From assembly GCA_017996675.1 (NCBI GenBank), contig JAGOGN010000056.1:1-9105 (forward strand): DNA of 9,105 nt, read 5' to 3'. The translations under genes and the position numbers were made by a program. Positions 1-5,679 of this stretch are shown here, one piece after another. The stretch's first letter is position 1. Each line of letters opens with the position of its first letter. The notes under the pieces were generated by a model. The model made no database searches. It was given only the letters and a program-made list of their open reading frames with translations, and was not told the DNA's origin. The DNA comes from Lachnospiraceae bacterium. Its GTDB lineage: Bacteria; Bacillota_A; Clostridia; Lachnospirales; Lachnospiraceae.

Positions 1-512
1 AAATGGCTTCTGACATTGCCCAGAAAATCACAGAACTTGGATTTGGGGTGATTACGGGCGGCGGTCCGGGAATAATGGAAGCTGGAAACCGTGGCGCACA
101 CGGCAATGGAAAATCCATCGGATTGAACATCGAATTGCCTTTTGAGCAGCATTTTAATCCTTATGTTGACAAAGGTTATAATATCAATTTCGATTATTTC
201 TTCGTTAGAAAAGTGATGTTCGTCAAATATTCTCAAGGTTTTGTAGTAATGCCTGGCGGATTTGGAACGTTGGATGAGCTGTCGGAAGCTTTGACATTAA
301 TCCAAACCAATAAAATTGGAAAATTCCCGATTGTTTTGGTTGGAAGTGAATTCTGGAGCGGACTTTTGGATTGGTTCCAAGGAACATTGCTGAAAGAAGG
401 TTTGATTGCCGAGCAAGATCTTTCACTTTTCCGAGTGGTAGATACAGCGGAAGATGCGGTAGAGCACATCAAAGCATTCTACGACAAATATTCTGTGAGC
501 GTCAATTTCTAA
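1..512 (+). CDS. LOG family protein (TIGR00730, cytokinin riboside 5'-monophosphate phosphoribohydrolase-like), 5'-truncated
   Basis: This is the C-terminal part of a Rossmann-fold LOG-family protein. Numbering from the ATG at 3-5, the visible 169 residues carry the glycine-rich nucleotide-binding stretch GGGPGIMEAGNRGA (19-32), a conserved Arg-Lys pair in FFVRKVMF (69-70), and the family signature PGGFGTLDE (84-92), whose Glu is catalytic in characterised LOG enzymes. Characterised LOG enzymes remove ribose 5-phosphate from nucleoside monophosphates; the substrate of flavobacterial members is not established. The ATG at 3 is probably an internal Met, because the first beta-alpha unit that normally precedes this glycine-rich motif is missing, so the real start should lie left of the window. 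A DUF6702 gene follows after 56 bases on the same strand. The family call is firm; the enzymatic activity is inferred from the family. Confidence 0.9.
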   Translation, partial: MASDIAQKITELGFGVITGGGPGIMEAGNRGAHGNGKSIGLNIELPFEQHFNPYVDKGYNINFDYFFVRKVMFVKYSQGFVVMPGGFGTLDELSEALTLIQTNKIGKFPIVLVGSEFWSGLLDWFQGTLLKEGLIAEQDLSLFRVVDTAEDAVEHIKAFYDKYSVSVNF

Positions 513-568
513 TGCGTGGCATATATTTTGACTAAATTCTATAATTAAAGTTATTAAACATATCAAAA

Positions 569-1042
569 ATGAAAAAATATTTATTAATACTTGCAGCGGG
601 ACTTTTGATGATAAGTTTTTTTAGTTTCAAGGACTTCGATTTCTTTTCATCAATGACCAAAGTGGATTACATCGATGGAACCAAAACTTTGAAGTTTACA
701 ACAAAACTGAACACCACTCACATTTCTCAAGCTGTGAAAATAGATCCTGCAACTGCGGGTTTTGAAGCAGAAGTGAAAAAATATGTGAACAATAATATGG
801 ATGTTGCCATCAACGGTGCTCCAAAATCTTTGACTTTTACCGGAAGTCAAGTGAACGGCGAATCTGTTTGGGTTTATTACGAAGCTGGAAATGTTTCCGA
901 TATTTCCAGTCTCAAAATCAAGAACAGCATTTTGATCGGACAATTTCCAAAACAAGTCAATATTGTGAATATTACGTACAAAGGAACTTTGAAAACGCTC
1001 AATTTCCAGAAAGGAAAAGAGACTTCAGAGGTTTCTTTTTAA
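569..1042 (+). CDS. DUF6702 family exported protein
   Basis: A 157-residue protein starts with Met-Lys-Lys and a hydrophobic segment (residues 4-20) that reads as a signal peptide or N-terminal anchor, so it probably acts in the periplasm or envelope. The rest is beta-rich and matches my recollection of DUF6702. An N-terminal strand, TKVDYIDGTKTLKFTTKL (30-47), resembles the usual 'T.i.Yn....leis.ki' pattern. The tail has VWVYYEA (100-106), KNSILIGQFPKQVNIVNI (118-135) and a final hydrophobic turn. The function of the family is unknown to me. The ATG at 569 has an A-rich leader (ATCAAAA) and no Shine-Dalgarno site, as is normal in Bacteroidota. It is co-directional with the LOG gene 56 bases upstream and ends 25 bases before a strong terminator, so the two may form one transcript. 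Confidence 0.75.
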   Translation: MKKYLLILAAGLLMISFFSFKDFDFFSSMTKVDYIDGTKTLKFTTKLNTTHISQAVKIDPATAGFEAEVKKYVNNNMDVAINGAPKSLTFTGSQVNGESVWVYYEAGNVSDISSLKIKNSILIGQFPKQVNIVNITYKGTLKTLNFQKGKETSEVSF

Positions 1043-1067
1043 AAATTAGATTATACTTATAAAATAT

Positions 1068-1094
1068 AAAATCGGTCAGTTGGCCGATTTTTTT
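1068..1094 (+). terminator. Rho-independent terminator after the DUF6702 gene
   Basis: The arm AAAATCGGTC (1068-1077) pairs with GGCCGATTTT (1082-1091) through ten base pairs, one of them T-G, around the tetraloop AGTT. The right arm runs into seven T residues (1088-1094). It lies 25 bases past the DUF6702 stop and just before the stop of the convergent XRE gene. On the opposite strand the hairpin is followed only by an interrupted T-rich run, so it may act weakly in both directions. Confidence 0.85.
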
Positions 1095-1099
1095 AGGCT

Positions 1100-1447
1100 T
1101 TATTTTTCTAGTAAACTTTTCATAAAAACTATTTGCTCATCTTTGCTTTCAATTAGTCTTTCATAGACATCTTTATTTTCTTGATACAGATTTTGAATTT
1201 CTTGATAATTAGTAGATTGGTCTTTAAATTCCTGTTGATAAATTTTGTTAGTATTTAGATCTAATAATTTTTCAATTTTAGTATCTAAAATCTCTGCTAT
1301 TTTGTACAATCTGTCAACTGTAAGTTTTGTTTCTTTATTTTCTAATTTGGTATATGCCGCTTGGCTTATGCCTAGGTTTACAGCCATTGCTTCGTGAGAA
1401 ATACCTTTTTCTTTTCTGATTTCTCTGATGTTACTCAATATGTCCAT
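1100..1447 (-). CDS. XRE-family helix-turn-helix transcriptional regulator
   Basis: Starting from the ATG at 1445-1447, the product has 115 residues. An open reading extension to 1486 exists, but its 13 extra residues precede the canonical XRE beginning (MDILSNIREIRKEKG), so I prefer the internal ATG. Residues 4-63 form a Cro/C1-type HTH domain: REIRKEKGISHEAMAVNLGI is helices 1-2, SQAAYTKLENKETKLTVDRL is the recognition helix and following turn, and LYKIAEILDTKIEKLL is helix 5. Residues 70-115 are charged, rich in Gln, Glu and Lys, with spaced hydrophobics (YQEIQNLY, YERLIE, IVFMKSLL), suggesting a dimerising coiled coil. The gene is divergent from the secreted-peptide gene across 85 bases containing an inverted repeat, so autoregulation and control of that neighbour are plausible. 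It is strikingly AT-rich. Target and ligand are unknown. Confidence 0.85.
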   Translation of the reverse strand: MDILSNIREIRKEKGISHEAMAVNLGISQAAYTKLENKETKLTVDRLYKIAEILDTKIEKLLDLNTNKIYQQEFKDQSTNYQEIQNLYQENKDVYERLIESKDEQIVFMKSLLEK

Positions 1448-1469
1448 TCTTTTTAGATTAGCCAAAGTA

Positions 1470-1500
1470 AAAAAAAACAAGTGCACAAAATGTTTTTTTT
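1470..1500. repeat. Inverted repeat with GTGCAC core in a divergent promoter region; candidate operator
   Basis: AAAAAAAACA (1470-1479) is the exact reverse complement of TGTTTTTTTT (1491-1500). The 11-base spacer contains the 6-bp palindrome GTGCAC (1481-1486). It sits in the 85-base space between the XRE gene and the divergent secreted-peptide gene, where an XRE operator would be expected. A- and T-tracts also bend DNA and are common in flavobacterial promoters, so chance low-complexity pairing is possible. I could not place a convincing Bacteroidota -33/-7 promoter pair here; a TTnnTTTG-like box on the minus strand (1463-1470) is one base off consensus and poorly spaced from the nearest TTTG. 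Confidence 0.4.
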
Positions 1501-1532
1501 AAAATTATTTTTAACTTTAAAACTTAAACAAA

Positions 1533-1820
1533 ATGAAAAAACTAATTTTAGTTGCCAGTATCTTTGTAGCTGGTGTTGCATCTGCGAAAACAGTAACTCC
1601 AAAAAATGGAGAAGAAAAAACAGTAAAAGTTTCTGCCACTACAACAGAGAAATTTTCAAAAGAAAGAGTGGTAATGTTTGATGAAGGTACAATTTATTAC
1701 ACTGCTAGTTGCGGTATACAGGTTTCTACATATCAGCCTTCGTGGGGTTGGGCTGAAGCCCAAGCTTGGGCGGCTCTAATTGAACAAAATTATTGCAAAG
1801 CAAAAAGTATATCTTTTTAA
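1533..1820 (+). CDS. Small secreted two-cysteine peptide, unknown function
   Basis: I do not recognise a family. The 95-residue product has a textbook signal peptide: MKK, a hydrophobic core (residues 4-15), then ASA just before a predicted cleavage after residue 18. The mature part is about 77 residues. Its first half is Lys/Thr/Glu-rich (KTVTPKNGEEKTVKVSATTT). The second half is aromatic, with Tyr55, Tyr56, Trp71, Trp73 and Trp79, and carries exactly two cysteines, Cys60 and Cys88, which could form a disulfide after export. The end, WAEAQAWAALIEQNYC (73-88), looks helical. An A-rich leader (ACAAA) precedes the ATG, and no downstream terminator is clear. It is divergent from an XRE regulator that may control it. 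A secreted effector, a signalling peptide or simply a small envelope protein are all possible; nothing in the sequence decides between them. Confidence 0.7.
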   Translation: MKKLILVASIFVAGVASAKTVTPKNGEEKTVKVSATTTEKFSKERVVMFDEGTIYYTASCGIQVSTYQPSWGWAEAQAWAALIEQNYCKAKSISF

Positions 1821-1954
1821 TTTACTGTAAATAATATTGAATTATCACAGAATCTTTAGATATTAATTTTTATAAATAAATATTATCAATCTCTAGATTA
1901 ATTTATTTTTCGAGAAAATTCAAAGATAAAAAATATTACAATTAAAAATTTTAT

Positions 1955-1981
1955 TGCACTTGTATTATAAATATAAGTGCA
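1955..1981. repeat. 27-bp near-perfect palindrome upstream of the GLPGLI gene; operator or terminator
   Basis: TGCACTT (1955-1961) is mirrored by AAGTGCA (1975-1981). Pairing continues inward through one G-T and four A-T pairs, giving 12 consecutive pairs around a 3-base centre. It lies in the 185-base very AT-rich gap between the secreted-peptide gene and the GLPGLI gene, ending 24 bases before the latter's ATG. It could be an operator for that gene. It could also be a weak terminator for the peptide gene, since the following bases (TTTTATATT) are T-rich. The half-site AAGTGCA also occurs at 1479-1485 in the divergent promoter region. Nothing else recognisable was found in 1821-2005. Confidence 0.45.
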
Positions 1982-2005
1982 TTTTATATTATTTGAAATA
2001 AAATT

Positions 2006-2863
2006 ATGACTAGCATAAAAAAAACATTTATAATATTAATTTCATTTTTTTTTATTTCAGTTTATTCCCAAAATAAGAAAGATGAATTGCGTGGAGAATT
2101 TACTTATTTGTTAAAAGCTAAATTAAATAGGTTAAGTAAAGATGTTATAACTAATGAATTTTTCACATTGCAAATTACCGATGATAAAGCTTTCTTTGTT
2201 AGCGAGAATACGATTAAATTTGATTCTGTTTTTCAAAAGGAATTTCAAAATTTTGCTAATAATACATCTGCTAATAAAAACTCTAATAAGATAATTGATT
2301 TTAAAGGAAAATTTTTCCCAAAAACAAAATTTCCATTTATTATAATCCAATCTCCAGAAAATACTCAATATTTCGAAAATGTTGCAATGGTATTGCTTTC
2401 TTATAATGAACCTCTAGTTAAAGATTGGAAACTGATTAATCAATCCACAACAATAAATACATTTAACTGTAAAAAAGCTGAAATAAATTTCAAAGGGAGA
2501 AATTGGGTTGCGTGGTATTCCGAGGAAATCCCTTTTCCTTATGGTCCGTATAAATTTAGTGGTCTTCCTGGTTTAATCATTAAAATATCTGATGATAATG
2601 GAGATTACGAATTTGAATTAGTAAATTCTTTATCAAGTTCTCAAATGAATAACAGATATTTAAATATAAATAAGAATAGATATACCAAAGCAACGGAAAC
2701 GACCCAGAAAGAGCTAGAAAATGCGAGAAAAAATTTCAACGATAATTTAGTACAAAGATTTGAAAGTATGGGAACAGTTTTTAAACCAGAACAAAGAGAA
2801 AATTTGATAAAAGAACAGACTAACCAAAAAATTAATGAAAATCCCATAGAGTTAGAGAATTAA
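2006..2863 (+). CDS. GLPGLI family exported protein (TIGR01200)
   Basis: A 285-residue protein has a signal peptide (residues 1 to about 21, ending VYSQ). It carries the family's namesake sequence GLPGLI at 186-191, inside the characteristic context WVAWYSEEIPFPYGPYKFSG (167-186). The motif is followed by the usual strand IIKISDDNGDYEFELV (191-206). Cys155 lies in FNCKKAEINFKG just before it, a position I recall as common in the family. The last third (230-285) is Lys/Gln/Asn-rich and probably helical. GLPGLI proteins are abundant in Bacteroidota, are exported, and have no firmly established biochemical role. Length is within the usual range and the gene appears intact. Its low GC (15 G/C in bases 2041-2100) is typical of the islet it sits in and unlike the cco genes. 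It converges on the cco operon 61 bases away. Confidence 0.92.
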   Translation: MTSIKKTFIILISFFFISVYSQNKKDELRGEFTYLLKAKLNRLSKDVITNEFFTLQITDDKAFFVSENTIKFDSVFQKEFQNFANNTSANKNSNKIIDFKGKFFPKTKFPFIIIQSPENTQYFENVAMVLLSYNEPLVKDWKLINQSTTINTFNCKKAEINFKGRNWVAWYSEEIPFPYGPYKFSGLPGLIIKISDDNGDYEFELVNSLSSSQMNNRYLNINKNRYTKATETTQKELENARKNFNDNLVQRFESMGTVFKPEQRENLIKEQTNQKINENPIELEN

Positions 2864-2877
2864 AATAAATTTATGGG
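2843..2877 (-). terminator. Weak candidate terminator for the cco operon
   Basis: CCCATAGA (2843-2850) pairs with TTTATGGG (2870-2877) through eight pairs, one of them G-T, around a 19-base loop. Read on the minus strand, the hairpin lies 47 bases past the stop of the TauE-like gene and is followed by a T-rich stretch (ATTTTCATTAATTTTTT). The stem overlaps the end of the convergent GLPGLI gene. The long loop and AT-rich stem make this uncertain, but the 61-base convergent gap (2864-2924) contains no better candidate. Confidence 0.25.
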
Positions 2878-2924
2878 AACAATTCTAAAGATTAAAAATG
2901 AATATTTACTGGGAATTAGGATTA

Positions 2925-3662
2925 TTAATGACAATTCGTATGATCCGTATGGAAACCGTCTGTAGAATGTTCCACGTGCAAAGCTTCGGAACGTGGCGAA
3001 ACGTAAGGAATTCCGAGTTCTAAACCTCTTAGAATAAATAATCCGCCCAATAGAATCATCATCACTGGAATGACTTTCAGAATCTTAACTCGAAAAGCTG
3101 TTGTGATGAAATTCCCCAAGAAAACTACGGCAAACATAAACGGAAAAGTTCCCAATCCGAACAACAGCATAAAGAGTGAACTTTGCCAAATTCCGCCTGC
3201 AGCCAAGGAAGCTGTCAAAGCCATATAAACCATGCCGCAGGGTAAGAATCCATTTAGGATTCCGGTAGCAAAACGGGATTTGTAATCCGGACGCTGGAGG
3301 ATCTTTCCAAGTTGCATTTTCACACGCAACAATGCTTTTGAAACCATTGGGATTTTGGAAGCAAAATCTTTCCCACCAAAGGAGAAAACTGCCATTATAA
3401 TTAATAAAATCCCGACAGAAACCGTCAAATATTTTTGAAAACCTGCGAACTCAAAACTTTGTCCGATGATGCCTAAAATTCCACCAAGAATAGAGTAGGT
3501 GAAGATTCGACCAAATTGATAAGTGATATTTTGAAGGTAGAAATTGGCTTTCTGATTTTTCGTCAATCCCATCGATAAAGCAATCGGTCCGCACATCCCA
3601 ATGCAATGGAATCCAGATGCGAATCCCAAACCAATGGCTGATATGATGAGTGCTATTTCCAT
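2925..3662 (-). CDS. TauE/SafE-like (DsbD_2, PF13386) membrane protein of the cbb3 oxidase cluster
   Basis: A 245-residue integral membrane protein has about six hydrophobic segments (roughly 3-30, 50-68, 79-97, 132-152, 158-182, 193-213). It carries two signature motifs of the DsbD_2/urease-accessory-like group: GFHCIGMCGP (17-26; His19, Cys20, Cys24) and GFLPCGMVYMAL (138-149; Cys142). Relatives are often encoded beside cbb3 oxidase genes and are generally annotated 'sulfite exporter TauE/SafE family'; a role in copper delivery or thiol chemistry for oxidase assembly is inferred, not shown. After the last membrane segment the protein ends with a short tail holding His229, His232, His238, His241, Cys244 and His245, which suggests metal binding. 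The start ATG overlaps the ccoH stop by 10 bases, implying translational coupling. It is the last gene of the operon. Confidence 0.85.
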   Translation of the reverse strand: MEIALIISAIGLGFASGFHCIGMCGPIALSMGLTKNQKANFYLQNITYQFGRIFTYSILGGILGIIGQSFEFAGFQKYLTVSVGILLIIMAVFSFGGKDFASKIPMVSKALLRVKMQLGKILQRPDYKSRFATGILNGFLPCGMVYMALTASLAAGGIWQSSLFMLLFGLGTFPFMFAVVFLGNFITTAFRVKILKVIPVMMILLGGLFILRGLELGIPYVSPRSEALHVEHSTDGFHTDHTNCH

Positions 3663-4102
3663 AGGATGTCATAATCCACCTGATACGGTTTCTTATTCTC
3701 TGTCCATTTTAGTTTTAAAGTATAGGAACCGGGGAAAACAACTTTTTTTGGAATTACAAACTTATGATTCTCCAGATTCAATTCTTTTTTGATGTCAAGG
3801 TTAGAATCTTCTGTTCGGAACAAAATGAATTCTACCTTGTTGTCATCCGCTTTTATAGATTCTGGGAAAGTGATTTCCATACCGTTTGCAGTGGCTTTGT
3901 AGGCTGGGATTTCTTTCAGTTGAGCTGCATTTTCTTTGGCATCTATGACGTCCTGATATTTCAGCTCCTCTTCATAATAATTATCGGAAATCATATCTGC
4001 ATTTTGTTTCCCAATAGGAAAGACCAAAATTAGAAATAAGATGAAAAGGATAAAGCATCCCAATGCAATCATTAATCCGTGTCCCCAATTTAGTTTCTTC
4101 AT
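3653..4102 (-). CDS. ccoH: FixH/CcoH family cbb3 oxidase assembly protein
   Basis: A 149-residue protein has one N-terminal membrane segment (about 9-30, LMIALGCFILFILFLILVFP). The typical FixH sequence then follows, DNYYEEELKYQDVIDAKENA (40-59), and a beta-rich extracytoplasmic domain ends in YTLKLKWTENKKPYQVDYDI. FixH/CcoH is a membrane assembly and stability factor of cbb3 oxidase, reported to contact the CcoP/CcoN subunits in proteobacteria. Here the fit to PF05751 is in length, topology and the YYEEELKYQ motif. It starts 9 bases after the ccoG stop with an AAAAAGAG leader, and its TAG stop lies inside the start of the TauE-like gene, so the three genes are tightly coupled. I see nothing broken. 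Confidence 0.88.
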   Translation of the reverse strand: MKKLNWGHGLMIALGCFILFILFLILVFPIGKQNADMISDNYYEEELKYQDVIDAKENAAQLKEIPAYKATANGMEITFPESIKADDNKVEFILFRTEDSNLDIKKELNLENHKFVIPKKVVFPGSYTLKLKWTENKKPYQVDYDILWK

Positions 4103-4111
4103 CTCTTTTTA

Positions 4112-5563
4112 TTAAAATTGAAATTTGAATGGTCCTTCAAAATAAGTTTCGTATTCATCCAGAAGTTCACCATTCATATCATAAACGCCAAACTTCAGGT
4201 TTTGTTTTGAAAGCTTAATCTGGCTTTCCGGGAAACTCACATTGATGGTTCCTTTTATCATCGCATCTCTTTTCAGAACAATTTTGTTGGAAGTACTGGA
4301 AGAAATTTCCCCATTTTTCGGTTCTATTATTTTAATAATTACCGTTCTGTTGTCATTTGATTTATTGAGGAAGGTATAGCTGTAAGTATTGGTGATTTTT
4401 CCATCTCTTACAAAGAATGTGGATCCCGGAGGTTTTAGGAATTTAGCTTCCATATCGCCTCGGTTGTAAAGCAATCCACCTAAGAAAGCAATCAATGCTA
4501 GCAAGATGACAGAGTAGAGCTTCATCTTACCAGAGAATTTGAAATTCTCTTGTTCTTCGATTTCTTTTTCGGACGCATAGCGGATTAATCCTGGTGGAAG
4601 TCCAACTTTTACCATTACCTCGTCGCACGCATCGATACACGCTGTGCAATTCACACATTCCATTTGAAGTCCATCTCGGATGTCGATTCCTGTAGGACAA
4701 ACGACAACGCATTGCTTACAGTCGATACAATCTCCTTTTCCTTCAGCTCTTCTGTCTTCGCCTTTTTTCCATTTCGAACGATTTTCGCCTCTTTTGTAAT
4801 CGTAAAAAACGTTGATGGTTTCTTTGTCTATCAGCACGCCTTGAAGTCTTCCGTAAGGACAAACCATTGTACAAACTTGCTCTCTGAACCAAGCGAATAC
4901 AAAATAAAATGCCGCTGTGAAAAGTATCATCACGAGGAAATTGGTCGGTTTCGCAAAAGGACCTTCTTTCATAATGCTGAAAACTTCCTCATAACCCACA
5001 ATGTACATAAACATAATGTGCGTAATGATGACAGAAATCAAAATGAAAATGCTCCATTTCAGAGATCGTTTCCAGATTTTTTCCGTATCCCAGGCTTGAT
5101 TATCCAGCCTCATCTGTTTGTTTCTGTCACCTTCTATGGCATATTCTATTTTACGGAATATCATTTCTAGGAAAATCGTTTGAGGACAAATCCATCCACA
5201 AAAAATTCTTCCAAAAACAACGGTGAAAATAATAATGAATATTAAAGTAACAATAGCGCCCAATGCCAGAATAATGAAATCCTGAGGATAAAAAGGCTGT
5301 CCAAAAATAAAGAATTGACGCTCTATAATGTTGAATAAAAGGAGCGGATTTCCGTGAAACTTGAGAAACGGAATGATGAAATAAATTGCTAATAAAAGGA
5401 CGCTTACCAAGACTCTGTAATTGGTGTACTTTCCTTTTGGTTTTCTTGGAAATACCCATTTTCTCTTCCCGGTATTATCCATTGTTCCCACAGAGTCTCT
5501 GAATGTTTCAGCTTCTACCACCCAGCTTTCTGCTTCGTTGTATTTTTTTTCTGTAGTACTCAT
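4112..5563 (-). CDS. ccoG: CcoG/FixG/RdxA cbb3 oxidase accessory protein with two 4Fe-4S motifs
   Basis: From the preferred ATG at 5561-5563 (MSTTEKKYNEAESW) the product has 483 residues. Membrane segments lie near 50-68, 95-118, 170-190, 207-226 and 347-366. FCGWICPQ (121-128) and CTMVCPYG (231-238) supply the paired membrane-edge cysteines. A bacterial ferredoxin region follows: CIDCKQCVVVCP (Cys279, 282, 285, 289) and CVNCTACIDAC (Cys303, 306, 309, 313), enough for two 4Fe-4S clusters. The C-terminus (about 370-483) is the Ig-like FixG C-terminal domain (PF11614). CcoG is reported to reduce Cu(II) to Cu(I) for cbb3 assembly; that function is taken from characterised homologues. An in-frame ATG at 5629 would add 22 residues, but these would be translated through the inverted repeat upstream and do not resemble the family, so I reject it. 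Confidence 0.95.
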   Translation of the reverse strand: MSTTEKKYNEAESWVVEAETFRDSVGTMDNTGKRKWVFPRKPKGKYTNYRVLVSVLLLAIYFIIPFLKFHGNPLLLFNIIERQFFIFGQPFYPQDFIILALGAIVTLIFIIIFTVVFGRIFCGWICPQTIFLEMIFRKIEYAIEGDRNKQMRLDNQAWDTEKIWKRSLKWSIFILISVIITHIMFMYIVGYEEVFSIMKEGPFAKPTNFLVMILFTAAFYFVFAWFREQVCTMVCPYGRLQGVLIDKETINVFYDYKRGENRSKWKKGEDRRAEGKGDCIDCKQCVVVCPTGIDIRDGLQMECVNCTACIDACDEVMVKVGLPPGLIRYASEKEIEEQENFKFSGKMKLYSVILLALIAFLGGLLYNRGDMEAKFLKPPGSTFFVRDGKITNTYSYTFLNKSNDNRTVIIKIIEPKNGEISSSTSNKIVLKRDAMIKGTINVSFPESQIKLSKQNLKFGVYDMNGELLDEYETYFEGPFKFQF

Positions 5564-5580
5564 AATAATGTTTGGATAAA

Positions 5581-5671
5581 AAAAGAGATTGTCCTGAAAA
5601 TGAACAACATTTATATTATTCAATTTCAAATACCATTCCTATTAGAACGATATCTTGTGACAATCTCTTTT
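5581..5671 (-). repeat. 13-bp perfect inverted repeat with T-run between ccoP and ccoG; candidate attenuator or processing site
   Basis: AAAAGAGATTGTC (5581-5593) is the exact reverse complement of GACAATCTCTTTT (5659-5671), with 65 AT-rich bases between. In the operon transcript the stem closes just after the ccoP stop, and its 3' arm runs into seven U residues (5578-5584 on the complement), 14 bases before the ccoG start. That is terminator-like apart from the large loop. It could lower ccoG-ccoH-tauE expression relative to ccoNOQP, or be an RNA processing/stability element. A small miniature repeat element is also possible, though I see no flanking target-site duplication. Confidence 0.55.
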
Positions 5672-5679
5672 ATATGATT

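Noticed and set aside
99..116. LOG-protein loop GAHGNGKS looks one residue shorter than the pattern I remember (GAxxxGGKS)
   Set aside because: The frame is intact and I cannot align it here; the loop is variable in the family, so a deletion cannot be claimed.
1448..1486. 13-residue N-terminal extension of the XRE regulator
   Set aside because: XRE domains normally begin within a few residues of the internal Met, and the extension occupies the likely promoter/operator region.
1512..1519. TAACTTTA as a Bacteroidota -7 box (TAnnTTTG) for the secreted-peptide gene
   Set aside because: The last base mismatches the consensus, no properly spaced -33 TTTG was found, and the resulting leader would be only a few bases long.
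1886..1897. Short inverted repeat AATCT/AGATT in the gap before the GLPGLI gene
   Set aside because: Five-base arms are expected by chance in such AT-rich DNA.
2925..3662. Assignment of the TauE-like gene as a true sulfite exporter
   Set aside because: The Cys motifs and cco operon position fit the DsbD_2-like group linked to cbb3 assembly; nothing points to sulfite metabolism nearby.
4664..5170. 168-codon open frame on the + strand opposite ccoG
   Set aside because: It lies wholly antisense to a well-conserved CcoG region containing the Fe-S cysteines, and its translation has no domain character or plausible start context.
5564..5629. 22-residue N-terminal extension of CcoG from an upstream ATG
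   Set aside because: The extension runs through the inverted repeat, does not resemble CcoG N-termini, and an internal ATG gives the usual start and length.
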